In this document: piece after piece, positions 1-12,262 of the stretch
Layout: the number at the start of each line of letters is the position of its first letter
How positions within the stretch are numbered: position 1 is the first letter of the stretch
DNA from: Callorhinus ursinus
Lineage: Eukaryota; Chordata; Mammalia; Carnivora; Otariidae
Direction: 5' to 3'
Assembly (NCBI RefSeq): GCF_003265705.1
Contig: NW_020312775.1
Location: 9,350,821 to 9,414,820, forward strand
Length of the DNA: 64,000 bases
Notes under the pieces: model-generated
What the model saw: the letters and a program-made list of their open reading frames with translations, nothing else
The model's database searches: none
What the model was told of the DNA's origin: nothing
Made by a program: the position numbers and the translations under genes

Positions 1-338
1 AAGACTGTTGAATCACAGATCTGTACTTCTGAAACAAATAACGCAACATATTTTAAGAAAAAAGAAAAAGAAGAAGATAGCAGGAGAGGAAGAATGAAGG
101 GGAGTAAATCAGAGGGGGAGACGAACCATGAGAGATGATGGACTCTGAAAAACAAACTGAGGTTTCTAGAGGGGAGGAGGGTAGGGGGATGGGTTAGCCT
201 GGTGATGGGTATTAAAGAGGGCACATTCTGCATGGAGCACTGGGTGTTATGAACAAACAATGAATCATGGAACACTACATCAAAAACAAATGATGTAATA
301 TATGGTGATTAACATAACAATAAAAAAATTATAAAAAA
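1..338 (+). mobile_element. L1 3' UTR/end, carnivore type
   Basis: The fragment runs from AAGACTGTTGAATCACAGAT through a purine-rich block and GCATGGAGCACTGGGTG to AACATAACAATAAAAAAATT. The same module ends the L1 copies at 3228, 18535, 23188 and 52935. Its 5' part lies left of the window. Confidence 0.88.
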
Positions 339-3228
339 TTGAAGCAGTCATCCTAAATCTCCCAATAAACAAAAGCCCAGGGCCAGATAACTTCCCAGGG
401 GAATTCTATCAATCATTTAAGAAGAATTAATACCTATTCTTCTGAAACTGTTCCAAAAAATAGAAATGGAAGGAAAACTTCCAAACTCGTTTTCTGAAGA
501 TACCATTACTTTGATCCCCAAAACAGACAAAGACCCTATCAAAAAAGAGAATTACAACCAATATCCTTGATGAACATGGATGCAAAAATTTTCACCAAAA
601 TGCTAGCCAATAGGATCCAACAGTACATTAAAAGGATTATTCACCACGACCAAGTGGAATTTATCTCTGGGCTTCAATGTTGGTTCAACACCCACAAATC
701 AATCAATGTGATGCTATACATTAATAAAAGAAAGAACGAGAACCATATGATCCTCTCAGTAGGTGCAGAAAAAGCATTTGACAAAGTATAGCATCCTTTC
801 TTGGTCAAAACTCTTCAGAGTATAGGGATAGAGGGTACATACCTCAATATCATAAAAGCCATCTATGAGAAACCCACAGTGAATATCATTCTCAATGGGG
901 AAAAACTGAGAGCTTTCCCCTAAGGTCAGGAATGCAGCAGGGATGTCAACTATCAGCACTGCTATTCCACATACTATTAGAGGTCCTAGCCACAGCAATC
1001 AGATAACAAAAAATATAAAGCGCATCCAAATTGGCAAAGAAGAAGTCAAACTATCACTCTTTGTAGAGGATATGACACTTTATGTGGAAAACCCAAAAGA
1101 ATCCACCCAAAACTGCTAGAACTCATACAGGAATTCAGTCAAGTGGCAGGATATAAAATCAATGCACAGAAATCAGTGTCATTCCTATACACTAACAACA
1201 AGACAGAAGAAATGAAATTAAGGAGTCGATGCCATTTACAACTGCACCCATAACCATAAGATACCTAGGAATAAATCTAACCTAGGGGCAAAGTATCTGT
1301 ACTCAGAAAACTATAAAATACTCATGAAAAAACTTGAGGAAGACACAAAGATGTGGAAAAATGTTCCATGCTCATGGATTGGAAGAACAAATATTGTGAA
1401 GATGTCAATGCTACCTAGAGCAATCTACACATTCAATGCAATCCCCATCAAAATACCACCAACTTTTTTCAAATAAATGGAAGAAATAATCCTAAAATTT
1501 GTCTGGAACCAAAAAAGACCCCAAATAGCCAGAGGAATTTTGAGAAAGAAAAGCAAAGCTGGCAGCATCTCAATTCCGGACTTCAAGTTCTATTACAAAG
1601 CTGTCATTATCAAGACAATATGGTACTGTCACAAAAAGAGACACATAGATCAATGGAACAGAATAGAGAGCCCAGAAATGGACCCTCAACTCTATGGTCA
1701 ACAAATCTTTGACAAAGCAGGAAAGAATGTCCAATTGAAAAAGAGCCTCTTCAACAAATGGCGTTGGGAAAATTGGACAGCCACATGCAGAAGAATGAAA
1801 CTGGACAATTTCCTTACCCCACACACAAAAAATAGATTCAAAATGGTTGAAAGACCTAAATGTGAGACAGGAGTCCATCAACATCCTAAAAACACAAGCA
1901 GCAAGCTCTTCGACCTCTGCCACAGCAAATTCTTCCTAGTAATATCGCCAAAAGCAAGGGAAGCAAGGGCAAAAATGAACTATTGGGACCTCATCAAGAT
2001 AAAAAGCTTTTGCACAGCAAAAGAAACAGTCAACAAAACCAAAAGACAACTGACAGAATGGGAGAAGATATTTGCAAATGACATATCAGATAGAGGGCTA
2101 GTATCCAAAATCTATAAAGAACTTATCAAACTCAACACCCAAAGAACAAATAATCCAATCAAGAAATGGGCAGAAGACATGAACAGACATTTCTGCAAAG
2201 AAGATATCCAAATGGCTAACAGACACGTGAAAAAGTGCTCAATATCGCTCACCATCATGGAAATCCAAACCAAAACCTCAATGAGATATCACCTCACACC
2301 AGTCAGAATGGCTAAAATTAACATGTTAGGAAACGACAGATTTTGGCAGGGATGCAGAGAAGGGGGAACCCTCCTACACTGTTGGTAGGAATGCAAGCTG
2401 GTGTAGCGACTCTGGAAAACAGTATGGAGTTTCCTCAAAAAGTTGAAAATTGAGCTACCATACAATCCAGCAATTGCAGTACTGGGTATTTACCCCAAAG
2501 ATACAAATGTAGGGATCCAAAAGTGTACGTGTACCTGATGTTTATAGCAGCAATGTCCACAGAAACCAATCTGTGGAAAGAGTAAAGATGTCCATCGACA
2601 GATGAATGGATAAATAGAAGTGGTATATATATACAATGGAATATTATGCAGCCATCAATAGGAATGAGATCTTTCCATTTGCAACTACGTGGATGGAACT
2701 GGAGGGTGTTATGCTGAGCGAAATAAGTCAATCAGAGAAAGATATGTATCATATGACCTCACTGATATGAGGAATTCTTAATCTCACGAAACAAACTGAG
2801 GGTTGCTGGAGTGGTCGGGGGTGGGAGGGATGGGGTCGCTGGGTGATAGACATTGGAGAGGGTATGTGCTATCATGAGTGCTGTGAATTGTGCAAGACTG
2901 TTGAATCACAGATCTGCACCTGTGAAATATATAATAAAATATATTTTAAAATAAAAAGAAGAAGTAGAAGCTAGCAGGAGGGGAAGAATGAAGAGTGGAG
3001 AAAATCAGAGGGTGAGACGAACCATGAGAGACGATGGTCTCTGAAAAAAACTGAGGGTTCTAGAGGGGAGGGGGATGGGAGGATAGGTTAGCCTGGTGAT
3101 GGTTATTAAAGAGGACACGTTCTGCATGGACCACTGGGTGTTATATGCAAACAATGAATCATGGAACACTACACCAAAAATTAATGATGAAATGTATGGT
3201 GATTAACATAACAATAAAAAATTTTAAA
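339..3228 (+). mobile_element. 5'-truncated L1 with ORF2 remains
   Basis: The element begins within the reverse transcriptase domain (SPGPDNFPGEFY-like translation near 372) and runs to a full 3' UTR and A-rich tail near 3228. The largest intact piece is the ORF2 C-terminal part, open from 1477 to 2388 (303 codons, starting ILKFVWNQKRPQ and containing YWDLIKIKSFCTAKETVNK). The catalytic motif near 1060 reads F-V-E-D instead of F-A-D-D, and there are several frameshifts, so the enzyme is dead. It is a relatively young copy compared with its neighbours. Confidence 0.9.
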
Positions 3229-3571
3229 AAATAGCAGACTGGAAGAAGGAGAAGAATGGATATGCCACCTGGAGCACCAGAGTAATGGAAAGCAATCAAG
3301 CTGAACAGGAGAGAAGACAATAATAAAAAATGAAAATAAACTTAGAATATTCAATGACACCATTAAGCAGAGTAACATTTGCATTATAAGGATCCCAGAA
3401 GGATAAGAGATAGAAAAGCAGACAGAAAATTTATTTGAAGAAATAATAGCTGGAAACATGCGAAATATGGAGAGGAAACAGAAATTCAGATCCAGGAGGC
3501 ACAGAAAGCATGCCCAGAATCAACCCAAACAGTTCCATACCAAGACCCATAGTAATTAAAATGGCAAAAAA

Positions 3572-3766
3572 GTGGGCCCCTGTGTGGCTCAGATGGTTAA
3601 GTGTCTGTCTTCAGCTCAGGTCATGATCCCAGCGTCCTGGGATCGAGTCCCACATTGGGCTCCTTGCTCAGCGGGGAGTCTGCTTCTTCCTCTCCCTCTC
3701 CCCCTGCTTGTTCTCTCTCTGTATCTCTCGCAAATGAATAAATAAAATCTATAAAAAAAAATAAAA
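3572..3766 (+). mobile_element. CAN SINE
   Basis: The head GGGCCCCTGTGTGGCTCAG, body TCATGATCCCAGCGTCCTGG and tail AATAAATAAAATCTATAAAA are typical. It is inserted in an L1; GCAAAAAAGTG before and AAAAAAAGTG after suggest the duplication. Confidence 0.88.
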
Positions 3767-6700
3767 AAATAAAAAAAGTGATGATAAAGGGAAAATTTTA
3801 AAAACAGCAAGAGGGAAAAAAGAAAACCAAAAAACAGTTATATGCAAGGTGAAACCTGTAAGACTATAAAGTGGTTTTTCAGGAGATAATTTGCAGATCA
3901 GAGAAAGTGGCATGATATATTCCAAAATGCTAAAAGAAAAACAAACAAACAACAAAAAGAAAACAAAACAGCAGCCAAGAATGTGCTCTCCAACAATGTT
4001 ATAATTCAAAATGGAAAGATAAAAAATTTCCAAGACAAACAAAATTTAAAGGAATTCATAACCACTAAACCAGCCCTACATGAAATGTTTCATGTCCCTC
4101 TTTGAGTGGAATGGAAAGATCATAAGTAGGAGTAAAAATAGTAGGAAACACAGAAGCAGTGAAATAAAATATATCTATAAAATTCAATGAAAGGATTAAA
4201 ACATGGGGGAAGAGGAGTAAAGAATGGATTCACACTTAAGCATCCATCAACTTAATCTACACTGCTACATGCATAAGATGTTATATTAAAACCTAATGGC
4301 GACCACAATTCAGAAACCAGTGATATACAAAAAAATAAAGAGAAAGGAATCCAATTATTTCATTAAAAAAGCCAACAAACAATGAGAGAAGAGAGCAAGA
4401 GAAGAAAGGAACAAAGAACTACAAAAACAATCATAAAAGAGTAACAAAATATAGCAAGTACAAGCCTATCAGTAATTACTTTGGATATAAATGGATGAAA
4501 CACTCCAAACAAAAGATATAGTGTGATGGAATGGATGAAAAAGCAAGACTCATCAATATTCTCCCTAAAACAGATTGATTTTAGACCTAAAGACAAATGC
4601 AGATTGAAAGTGAAGGAATAGAGAAGAATTTATCATGCAAGTGGATATGAAAGAAAAGCTGGAGTAACAATACTTATATCAGACAAAATAGATTTTAAAA
4701 CAAAGACTGTAACAAGATACAAAGGTGGACACTATAAAATTGCAAAGGGAACAATCAAACAAGAAGATATAACAACTGTAAATATTTATACATCCAACTT
4801 CGGAGCACCCAAATAAATAAAATAGTTAAACATAAGAGAAGAAATTGATATAATACAATAATGGTAGGGAAATGTAATATCTCACTTATGTCAATAGATC
4901 AAAACAAAATCAACAAGGAAACAGTGACATTGGATGACACACTGGGCCAGATGGATTTAACAGGTATATTCAGAACATTCCATCCTAAAACAAGAGAATA
5001 CATTTTTTTTTTAAGTGCACAAGGAATATTCGCTAGAATAGACCACATATTAGGCCACAAACAGGTTGAAGTTATACCATGCATCTTTTCCAACCACAAT
5101 GCTATGAAATTAGAAATCAACTACAAGAAAAAAATCTGGAAAGAACACAAATTCATGGAGGTTGAATAATGTGCCAATAAACAATGAATGGGTCAACCAA
5201 GAAATCAAAGAGTAAATAAAAAATACATGGAGACAAATGAAAATGAAAATACAATGTCCCAAAATCTTTGGAATGTAGCAAAAGCTGTTCTAAGAGGAAA
5301 GTTTATAGCAATAAAGGCTTACCTCAAGAAGCAAGAAAAATCTCAAATAAATAACCTAACCTTTTATCTAGAGGAGTTAGAAGGAGAAAAATAAACGAAA
5401 ACCAAAACCAGTAGAAGGGAAGATATAACAATGATTAGAGCAGACATAAATGAAATACAAACTAAATAATAATAATAATAATAATAGAACATACCAATGA
5501 AACAGGGATCTGGTTCTTTGAAAGGATCAACAAAATAGATGAACTTTAACCAGTCATAAAGAGAGAGAGAGGGGGAGAGAGAGATGATTCAAATGAACAA
5601 AATTAGAAATGAAAGAGGAAAAATAACAACTGATACCTCATAAATACAAAGAATTATAAGATAATATTGTAAAATTATTTGCCAATGAATTGGACAATGT
5701 CGAAGAAATGGATAAATTCCTAGAAAAAAATATAACTTCCCAAAACTGAATCAGGAAGAAATAGAAACTTTCAATAAAATGATTACTAGCAATTAAGTTG
5801 AATCAAATAATCCAAAAACTCCCAGCAAGCAAAAGTCCAGGACCAGTTGGCTTCACAGGTGAATTCTACCAAACATTTAAGGAAGAGGTAATACCTATTC
5901 TTCTCACACTATTCCATGAGATAGAAAAGAAATTAAAACTTCTAAATTTATTCTATGAGGCCAGCATTAAGCTGATACCACAGCCAGAATAGATACTAAA
6001 AATAGAAAAATAAAGGCCAATATTTCTAATGAACATACGTACAAAAATCCTCAACAGAATATTAGCAAACCAAATCCATAATATATTAAAAGAAATCATT
6101 CACCACGATTAAGTGGGATTTATTCCTGGGATGCGAATGTAGCTCAATATTCACAAATCAATTGATGTGATACATCACATCAACAAGAGAAATGAGAAAA
6201 AAACATGATCATTTCAATAGAAGCAGAAAAAGCATCTGACAAATACAACATCCATTCATAATAAACACCCTCAACAAAGTTGGTTTAGAAGAAACATAAA
6301 TCAATAATAAAAGCCACGTATGAAAAACCCACAGCTAACATCGTAAACAATAGGAAAAACTGATGGCATTTACCTTAAGATCAGGAACAAGACAAGGATG
6401 TCCACTCTCATGACTTTTATTTAACATAATACTAGAAGTCCTGGCCACATTCAGACTAAAATAAAATAAAAGGCATTCAAACTGGTAAGGAAGAAGTAAA
6501 GCTTTCACTATTTGCAGATGACCTGATGCTATATATAGAAAACAATAAAGACTTGACCAAAAAACTACCACAAAGGATAAATGAATTCAGTAAGTTTTCA
6601 GGATTCAAAATCAATATACAGAAATCCATTTCATTTATATATATTCATAATGAAGTAGGAGAGATAGAAATTAAGAAAAAGTTCTATTTACAATTGTATC

Positions 6701-7060
6701 AAAAACAATAAAATAACTTGAAGTAAACTTACCCAAAGTGAAGAAAGACCTGTACTCTGAAAACTATGAAGCAATGATGAAATAAAGACAACACAAAGAA
6801 ATGAATTTTTTTTCCAAGCTCATGGATTGGAAGATCAATTATTGTTAAAATATCCATACTACTCAAAGCAATATACATATTCAATGCAACCCCTAACAAA
6901 ATACAAACAGCATTTTTCATAGAACTAGAACAAATAATCCTCAAATGTGTATGGAACCCAAAAAAGACCACAAATAGGCAAATAAATTTTGAAAAAGAAA
7001 ACTAAATCCGGGGTTTGATGATTCCAGATTCACTACAAAGCTATAACAATCAAAACTATG

Positions 7061-7252
7061 GGGGCGCCTGGGTGGCTCAGTTGGTTAAGTGACTGCCTTT
7101 GGCTCTAGTCGTGATCCCGGAGTCCTGGGATCGAGTCCCACATCGGGCTCCCGGCTCAGCGGAGAGCCTGCTTCTCCCTCTGACCCTTTCCCCCCTCATG
7201 CTGTTTCTCTCTCTCTCTCTCTCAAATGGATGAATAAAATCTTTAAAAAAAT
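7061..7252 (+). mobile_element. CAN SINE with 13-bp duplication
   Basis: The head GGGGCGCCTGGGTGGCTCAG starts the element. AATCAAAACTATG at 7048-7060 recurs at 7253-7265, exactly bracketing it within an L1 ORF2. Confidence 0.92.
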
Positions 7253-9922
7253 AATCAAAACTATGGTACTGGCACAAAAATGGACATATAGGTCAATAGA
7301 AGAATAGGGAGCCCAGAAATAAAACCACAGTTATATGGTCAATTAATCTCCAGCAAAGGAGGCAGGGATATGCAATGGAAAAAAAAGAGCCTCTTCAACT
7401 AACGGTATTGGGGAAACTGAGAACTACGTGCTAAAAAATAAAACTGGACAACTTCCTTATACACAAAAATAAACTCAAAATGTCTTAAGGACCTAAATAC
7501 GAGACATGAAACTAGAAAATTCCTAGACAAGAACACAGGCATTAATTTCTGTGACATGGGCTGTAGCAACATTTTTCTAGATATGTCTTCAAATAAAAAA
7601 ATGGTCAGAAGATATGAATAGACATTTTTTCAAAGGAAAAAAAACCGATGGCCTACAGGCTCATGAAAAGATGTTCAATATCACTCATGCTCAGAGAAAT
7701 GTGAATCAAACCCACAATAAGATATCACCTCACACCTGTCAGAATGGCTAAAATCAAACACAAGTAACAACAGTGTTGGTGAGGATGTGGAGAGAAAGGC
7801 ACTCTTGTGTACTGGTGGTGGAAATGCAAACTAGTGCAGCCACTGTGGAAAACAGTATGGAGGCTCCTCAAAAAAAATAATAATAGAGCTACTATATGAT
7901 CCATAAATTCCACTATTGGTTATCTGTGCAAAGAATAAAAAAAAACTAATTCAAAAATATATATTCCCTCTATGTTTATTGCAGCATTATTTACAATAAC
8001 CAAATTATGAAAGCAGCTTGAGAGTCCATCAACAGATGAATGGACAAAGAAGATATAGAGATAGAGATAGAGATAGAGATACATATATAATGGGATATTG
8101 CCAGCCATAAAAAAACATTTGTCATTTGCAACACATAATATGGATCTAGAGAGTATAATGCTAAGTGACATAAGTCAGTCAGAGAAAGACAAATACCATA
8201 TGGTTCCATTTATATGTGAAATTTAAGAAACAAAACAGATGTTCAAAGAGGAAAAAAGAACCCCCAAAACAGACTTTTAACTATAAACTAAGAACAAGCT
8301 GATGGTCACCAAAAGGGATGTGTGTGGTCTGACAGCTGAAATAGGTGATGGGGATTACAAGTACACTTATCATGATGAGCAGAGTAAGGTATAGAATTTT
8401 TGAATCACTATATTTTACACCTGAGACTAATATAACACTGTTGATCTGTATTGGAATTTTTTTTAAAAAAATCATCTGAATAGATGCAGAAAAAGCATTT
8501 GACAAAATTCAACATCTGCTCATGATAAAAACTTTAAACAAAGTTAATTTGGAGGGAACATACCTCAGTGTCTTAAAGGCTAAAAGCCAGAGCTAACATT
8601 TTACTCAATGGTGATTACACTTACTTAATGGTGAAAAATTGAGAGCTTTTCCTCTATTGTAAGGGAAAGAAATAGGTGTCCATCTTCACCACTTTTATTC
8701 AACATAGTACAGGGAGTCCTAGCCACAGCAATGAAACAGAAAAAGAAATTAGAGGCATCCATATTGGAAAAGAAGAAGTTAAACTGTCATTATTTTCTGA
8801 TGACATGATATTTTAGATGAGAAACCATAAAGATTCCACCAAAAAACTACTAGAAGTAATATGTGAATTCAGTAAAGTTGCAGGATAGAAATTTAATACC
8901 CCATAATTGGTAGCATTTCCATAAACAAATAATGAAGTAGCAGTAAAAGAAATTAAGAAAAAAAACATTTACAACTGCACTGAAAAGAATAAAATACCTA
9001 CGAATAAATTTAACCAAAGAGATGAAAAATCTGTACTCCGAAAACTATAAAACACTGATGCAAGAAATTGAAAGCTACACGACAAGTGGAAAGATATTTC
9101 ATGCTCATGGATTGGAAAAAATTAATATTGTAAATGTCCATATTATCCATAGTGATATACAAAGCCTATGCAATACCTGTAAAAGCACCAACAGCATTTT
9201 TCACAGAACTAGAACAATCATAAAATTTGTATGGAACCACAAAGCCCCTGACTAGCCAAAGTAATCTTGAGAAAGAATAACAAAGTTGTAGGTATCACAA
9301 AATTCCAGATTTCGAGATATACTACAAAGCTGTAGTCATCAATATAGTATGGTAGTGGCAGAGAAATAGATACATGGAGCAGTGGAACAAGAAAGAGAGC
9401 TCGGGAAACAAATCCAGTGTTATATGGTCAATTAATCTATGACAATGAAAGCAAGAATATACAATGGGGGAAAGACAGTCTCTTTAAGAAATGGTGTGAA
9501 AACTCCACAGGTACTTTTTTTTTTTTTTGCACAGGTACTTTAAAAAGAATGGAACTGGACCATTTTCTAAAACCACACACCAAAAACTCATAAAGGAATA
9601 AAGACATAAATGTGAGACCTGAAACCATAAAACTCCTAGAAAAGAACATAGGAAGTAATTTCTTGGACATCACCTTAGCAACATTTTTCTAGATCAGGTT
9701 CCAAAGGCAAGGGAAGCAGAGGCAAAAATAAACTATGGGACTACATCAAAATAAAAAGCTTTTCCATAGCTAAGGAAACCATCAACAAAACTAAAAACAA
9801 TCTACTGAATAGTAGAAGATATTTGCAAATGATATATATGATAAGGGATTAATATCCAAAATATACAAAGAACTTATATAACGCAACACAAAGAAAGTAA
9901 ACAATCTGATTTAAACAAAGAA

Positions 9923-10008
9923 TTATGGCACTCTACATCAAAAACTAATGATGTAACATATGGTGATTAATATAACCTAATAAAATAAAATAAAAATAAA
10001 ATAAAAAT
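9923..10008 (+). mobile_element. Short L1 3' tail inserted in an older L1
   Basis: CTCTACATCAAAAACTAATG and GTGATTAATATAACC followed by repeated AATAAA match the extreme 3' end of the carnivore L1s. On either side the ORF2 sequence of the host L1 resumes (before: GATTTAAACAAAG; after: ATCTGAATAGACGTC). Confidence 0.75.
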
Positions 10009-10455
10009 GTGTAGACTATCTGAATAGACGTCTTTTCAAAAAAGACATTCAGATATTCAACATAGACTTGCAAAGTGGCTCAACATCAGTAATTATCAGG
10101 GAAATGGAAATAAAAACCATAATCAGATATCACTTATACCTGTCAGAATGGCTAAAATCAAAAAGACAAGAAGTAATGTGTTGGTGAGGATGTGGAGGAA
10201 AAAGAACCTGATATACTGTTGTTGTGAATGTAAATTGGTGCAGCCACTGTGGAAAACAGTATGGAGTTTCTCAATAATTGAAAATACTAATACAATATGA
10301 TCCAGTAATTCCAATACTGGGTGGAATTAGCCAAAGAAAATTTAAATCTTACTTCAAAAGGATATATGTACCCCTTTGTTTATTGAAGAATTATTTACAA
10401 TAGTTGAATATGGAAGCAACCTAAGTGTCCACCAATAGATGAATGGATAAAGAAG

Positions 10456-10457
<2 letters not shown>

Positions 10458-10505
<48 letters not shown>
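10458..10505. repeat. (AC)n microsatellite
   Basis: This is a pure dinucleotide run of about 24 units inside an L1 3' region. Confidence 0.97.
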
Positions 10506-10508
<3 letters not shown>

Positions 10509-11980
10509 AATATTGTGGAGCCAAAAAAACCCAAAACCCCAAAACCAAAAACAAATGAACAAGACTGTGCCATTTGTGAAAACAAGATGGACTATATTAT
10601 GCTAAGTGAATTAAGGCAAACTGTGAAAGACAAATAACATATGATTTCACTCATATGTGGAATCTAAGATAAAATGAATAAACAAACAAAAAACAGAGTC
10701 ATATCTGTAAATATATCCAGGTATGGACTGAATGCCATGGGGATAAAAGTAACAGCATAAGGAATATAATCAATAATATTAAATAGTGTTAGTATTGTAA
10801 TAGTAATGATATCTACACTTGTGGTCAGCATATCATGATGTATAAACTTGTTTAATCATTATGTTGTACACCTCAAAATAATATAACATTGTGTGTCAAC
10901 TGCACTTAAATAAAATAATTATTAAAAAAATATCAAGTACCCAAGTAACTACAGTTTCACATGAAATGAATCCCTTAATGCAAAAACAAGAAAGAGGGAG
11001 CATTAGTACCAATTTTACAGAACAAAGGAGGATTTAAAGCGGGTGTTATGAACAAGTGTACACCAACAATTTGCATAACATTGATTAAATGGACACATTT
11101 TTAGAAATACACAATCTACCAATATTAAACCATCATGAAACAGAAAATCTGAACAGAGCTATAATTTTAAGAAGATGTGGTCTCCCCATAAAGTAATCAA
11201 AAGTATCCACCAAAGGAAAGCTGAGGGCCACATGATTTATTGGTCAGTTTTTCCTAACATTTAGAGAATTAACACCAATCCTCTCATCTTCTTCAAAATA
11301 CTAAAGAAGTAATTCTTCTAAGCTTATTTTATAAGGTAAGCATTACACCGACATCAAAGCCAAAAAATTTCAATGTAATACTAGCAAACAATTCAGCAGC
11401 ATTAATAAAATGATAAGACACAATAGTAAAGTGGGATTTATTCCTGGAATACAAGGGTGATCATATGAAAACCAATCAATTGACACATTGGCAGAATGAA
11501 GGGGAAGGGAAGACACATGAGCATCTCAACTGATGCAGATAAAAGTACGTGACAAAATCCATCATATTTTTATGATGAAAACACTGACCAAATTAGGAAT
11601 AGAAAAAAGCTGCATCAACATAATAAAGGCCTTATATGGGAAACACAGGGCTAACATCATACTCAGTGGTGAAAGATTGAAGACTTTTTTTTAAGATAAA
11701 GAACAAGATAAGGATGACAATTTTACCATCTCTATTCAATATAGTACTGAAACTGTAAGTCAGAGCAATTAGGCAAGAAAAATAGGTAAAATGCATCTGC
11801 AGTGGAAAGAAGAAACTAGACACCAATAAATAGAAAGGTATCTCATGTTCCTGGATTAGAAAACTCAATGTTAAGATGGCAATATCACCCAAGTGATCTA
11901 CAGATTCAGTGCAATCTCTAACATAACACCAACATTTTTTTGCAGTGATAAAATAATCCATTGTAAATCCATATGAAATC

Positions 11981-12110
11981 GCTTTCTTTTTGCTTCTTTG
12001 TTTCTTAAATTCAACATATGAGTGAAATCATATGGTATTTGTCTTTCTCTTACTGACTTATTTCACTTAGCATAATACTTTCTAACTCCACCCATGTTGT
12101 TGCAAATGAC
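11981..12110 (-). mobile_element. 130-bp internal L1 piece flanked by a 15-bp duplication
   Basis: AATCCATATGAAATC occurs at 11966-11980 and at 12111-12125. Between them lies antisense L1 3'-region sequence (TCAACATATGAGTGAAATCA, CCCATGTTGTTGCAAATG). No poly(T) start is present, unlike a normal antisense L1 end. Confidence 0.7.
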
Positions 12111-12126
12111 AATCCATATGAAATCT

Positions 12127-12262
12127 CTAATATATAATTGATTATATATATAATCTATATAATTATGTAATATATAATCGATTTTATCTATATGTAATTT
12201 ATATAATAAATATATATGTAATTTATATAATTACATAATATTTAATTGATTTTATATAAATC
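12127..12262. repeat. AT-rich low-complexity tract
   Basis: The tract consists of repeats of TATATAAT, ATATAATTGAT and TTATATAATAAATATATAT, almost without G or C. It sits between two portions of the old L1. Confidence 0.8.

Larger units (their letters stand above)
3229..8472 (+). mobile_element. Older, nearly full-length L1 with two SINE insertions
   Basis: ORF1-like and inter-ORF sequence lies up to about 4300. Endonuclease-domain frames follow near 4600-5170 (DDTLGQMDLTGIFRTFHP and IDHILGHK), then reverse transcriptase frames at 5798-6711. These include an [13 protein letters not shown] motif near 6514 with the catalytic F-A-D-D preserved. The C-terminal region and 3' end finish at an A-rich tail near 8470. 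Stops and frameshifts are frequent. SINEs are inserted at 3572-3766 and 7061-7252, and a GATAGA microsatellite at about 8052-8082. Confidence 0.85.
8473..10935 (+). mobile_element. L1 fragment, ORF2 to 3' end
   Basis: Sequence encoding I-D-A-E-K-A-F-D-K begins at about 8480 and the reverse transcriptase motif near 8795 reads F-S-D-D. The 3' end lies near 10930 (ACTTAAATAAAATAATTATT). Stops are frequent. An 86-bp young L1 3' tail is inserted at 9923-10008 and an AC microsatellite lies at 10458-10505. Confidence 0.82.

Noticed and set aside
1477..2388. 303-codon open frame as a gene
   Set aside because: It is the C-terminal part of L1 ORF2, within a truncated element with a dead reverse transcriptase motif.
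3616..3810. Short frames with RERERERT or similar repeats (also near 7077, 14679, 14834, 31917, 45710)
   Set aside because: They are antisense translations of CAN SINE bodies and tails.
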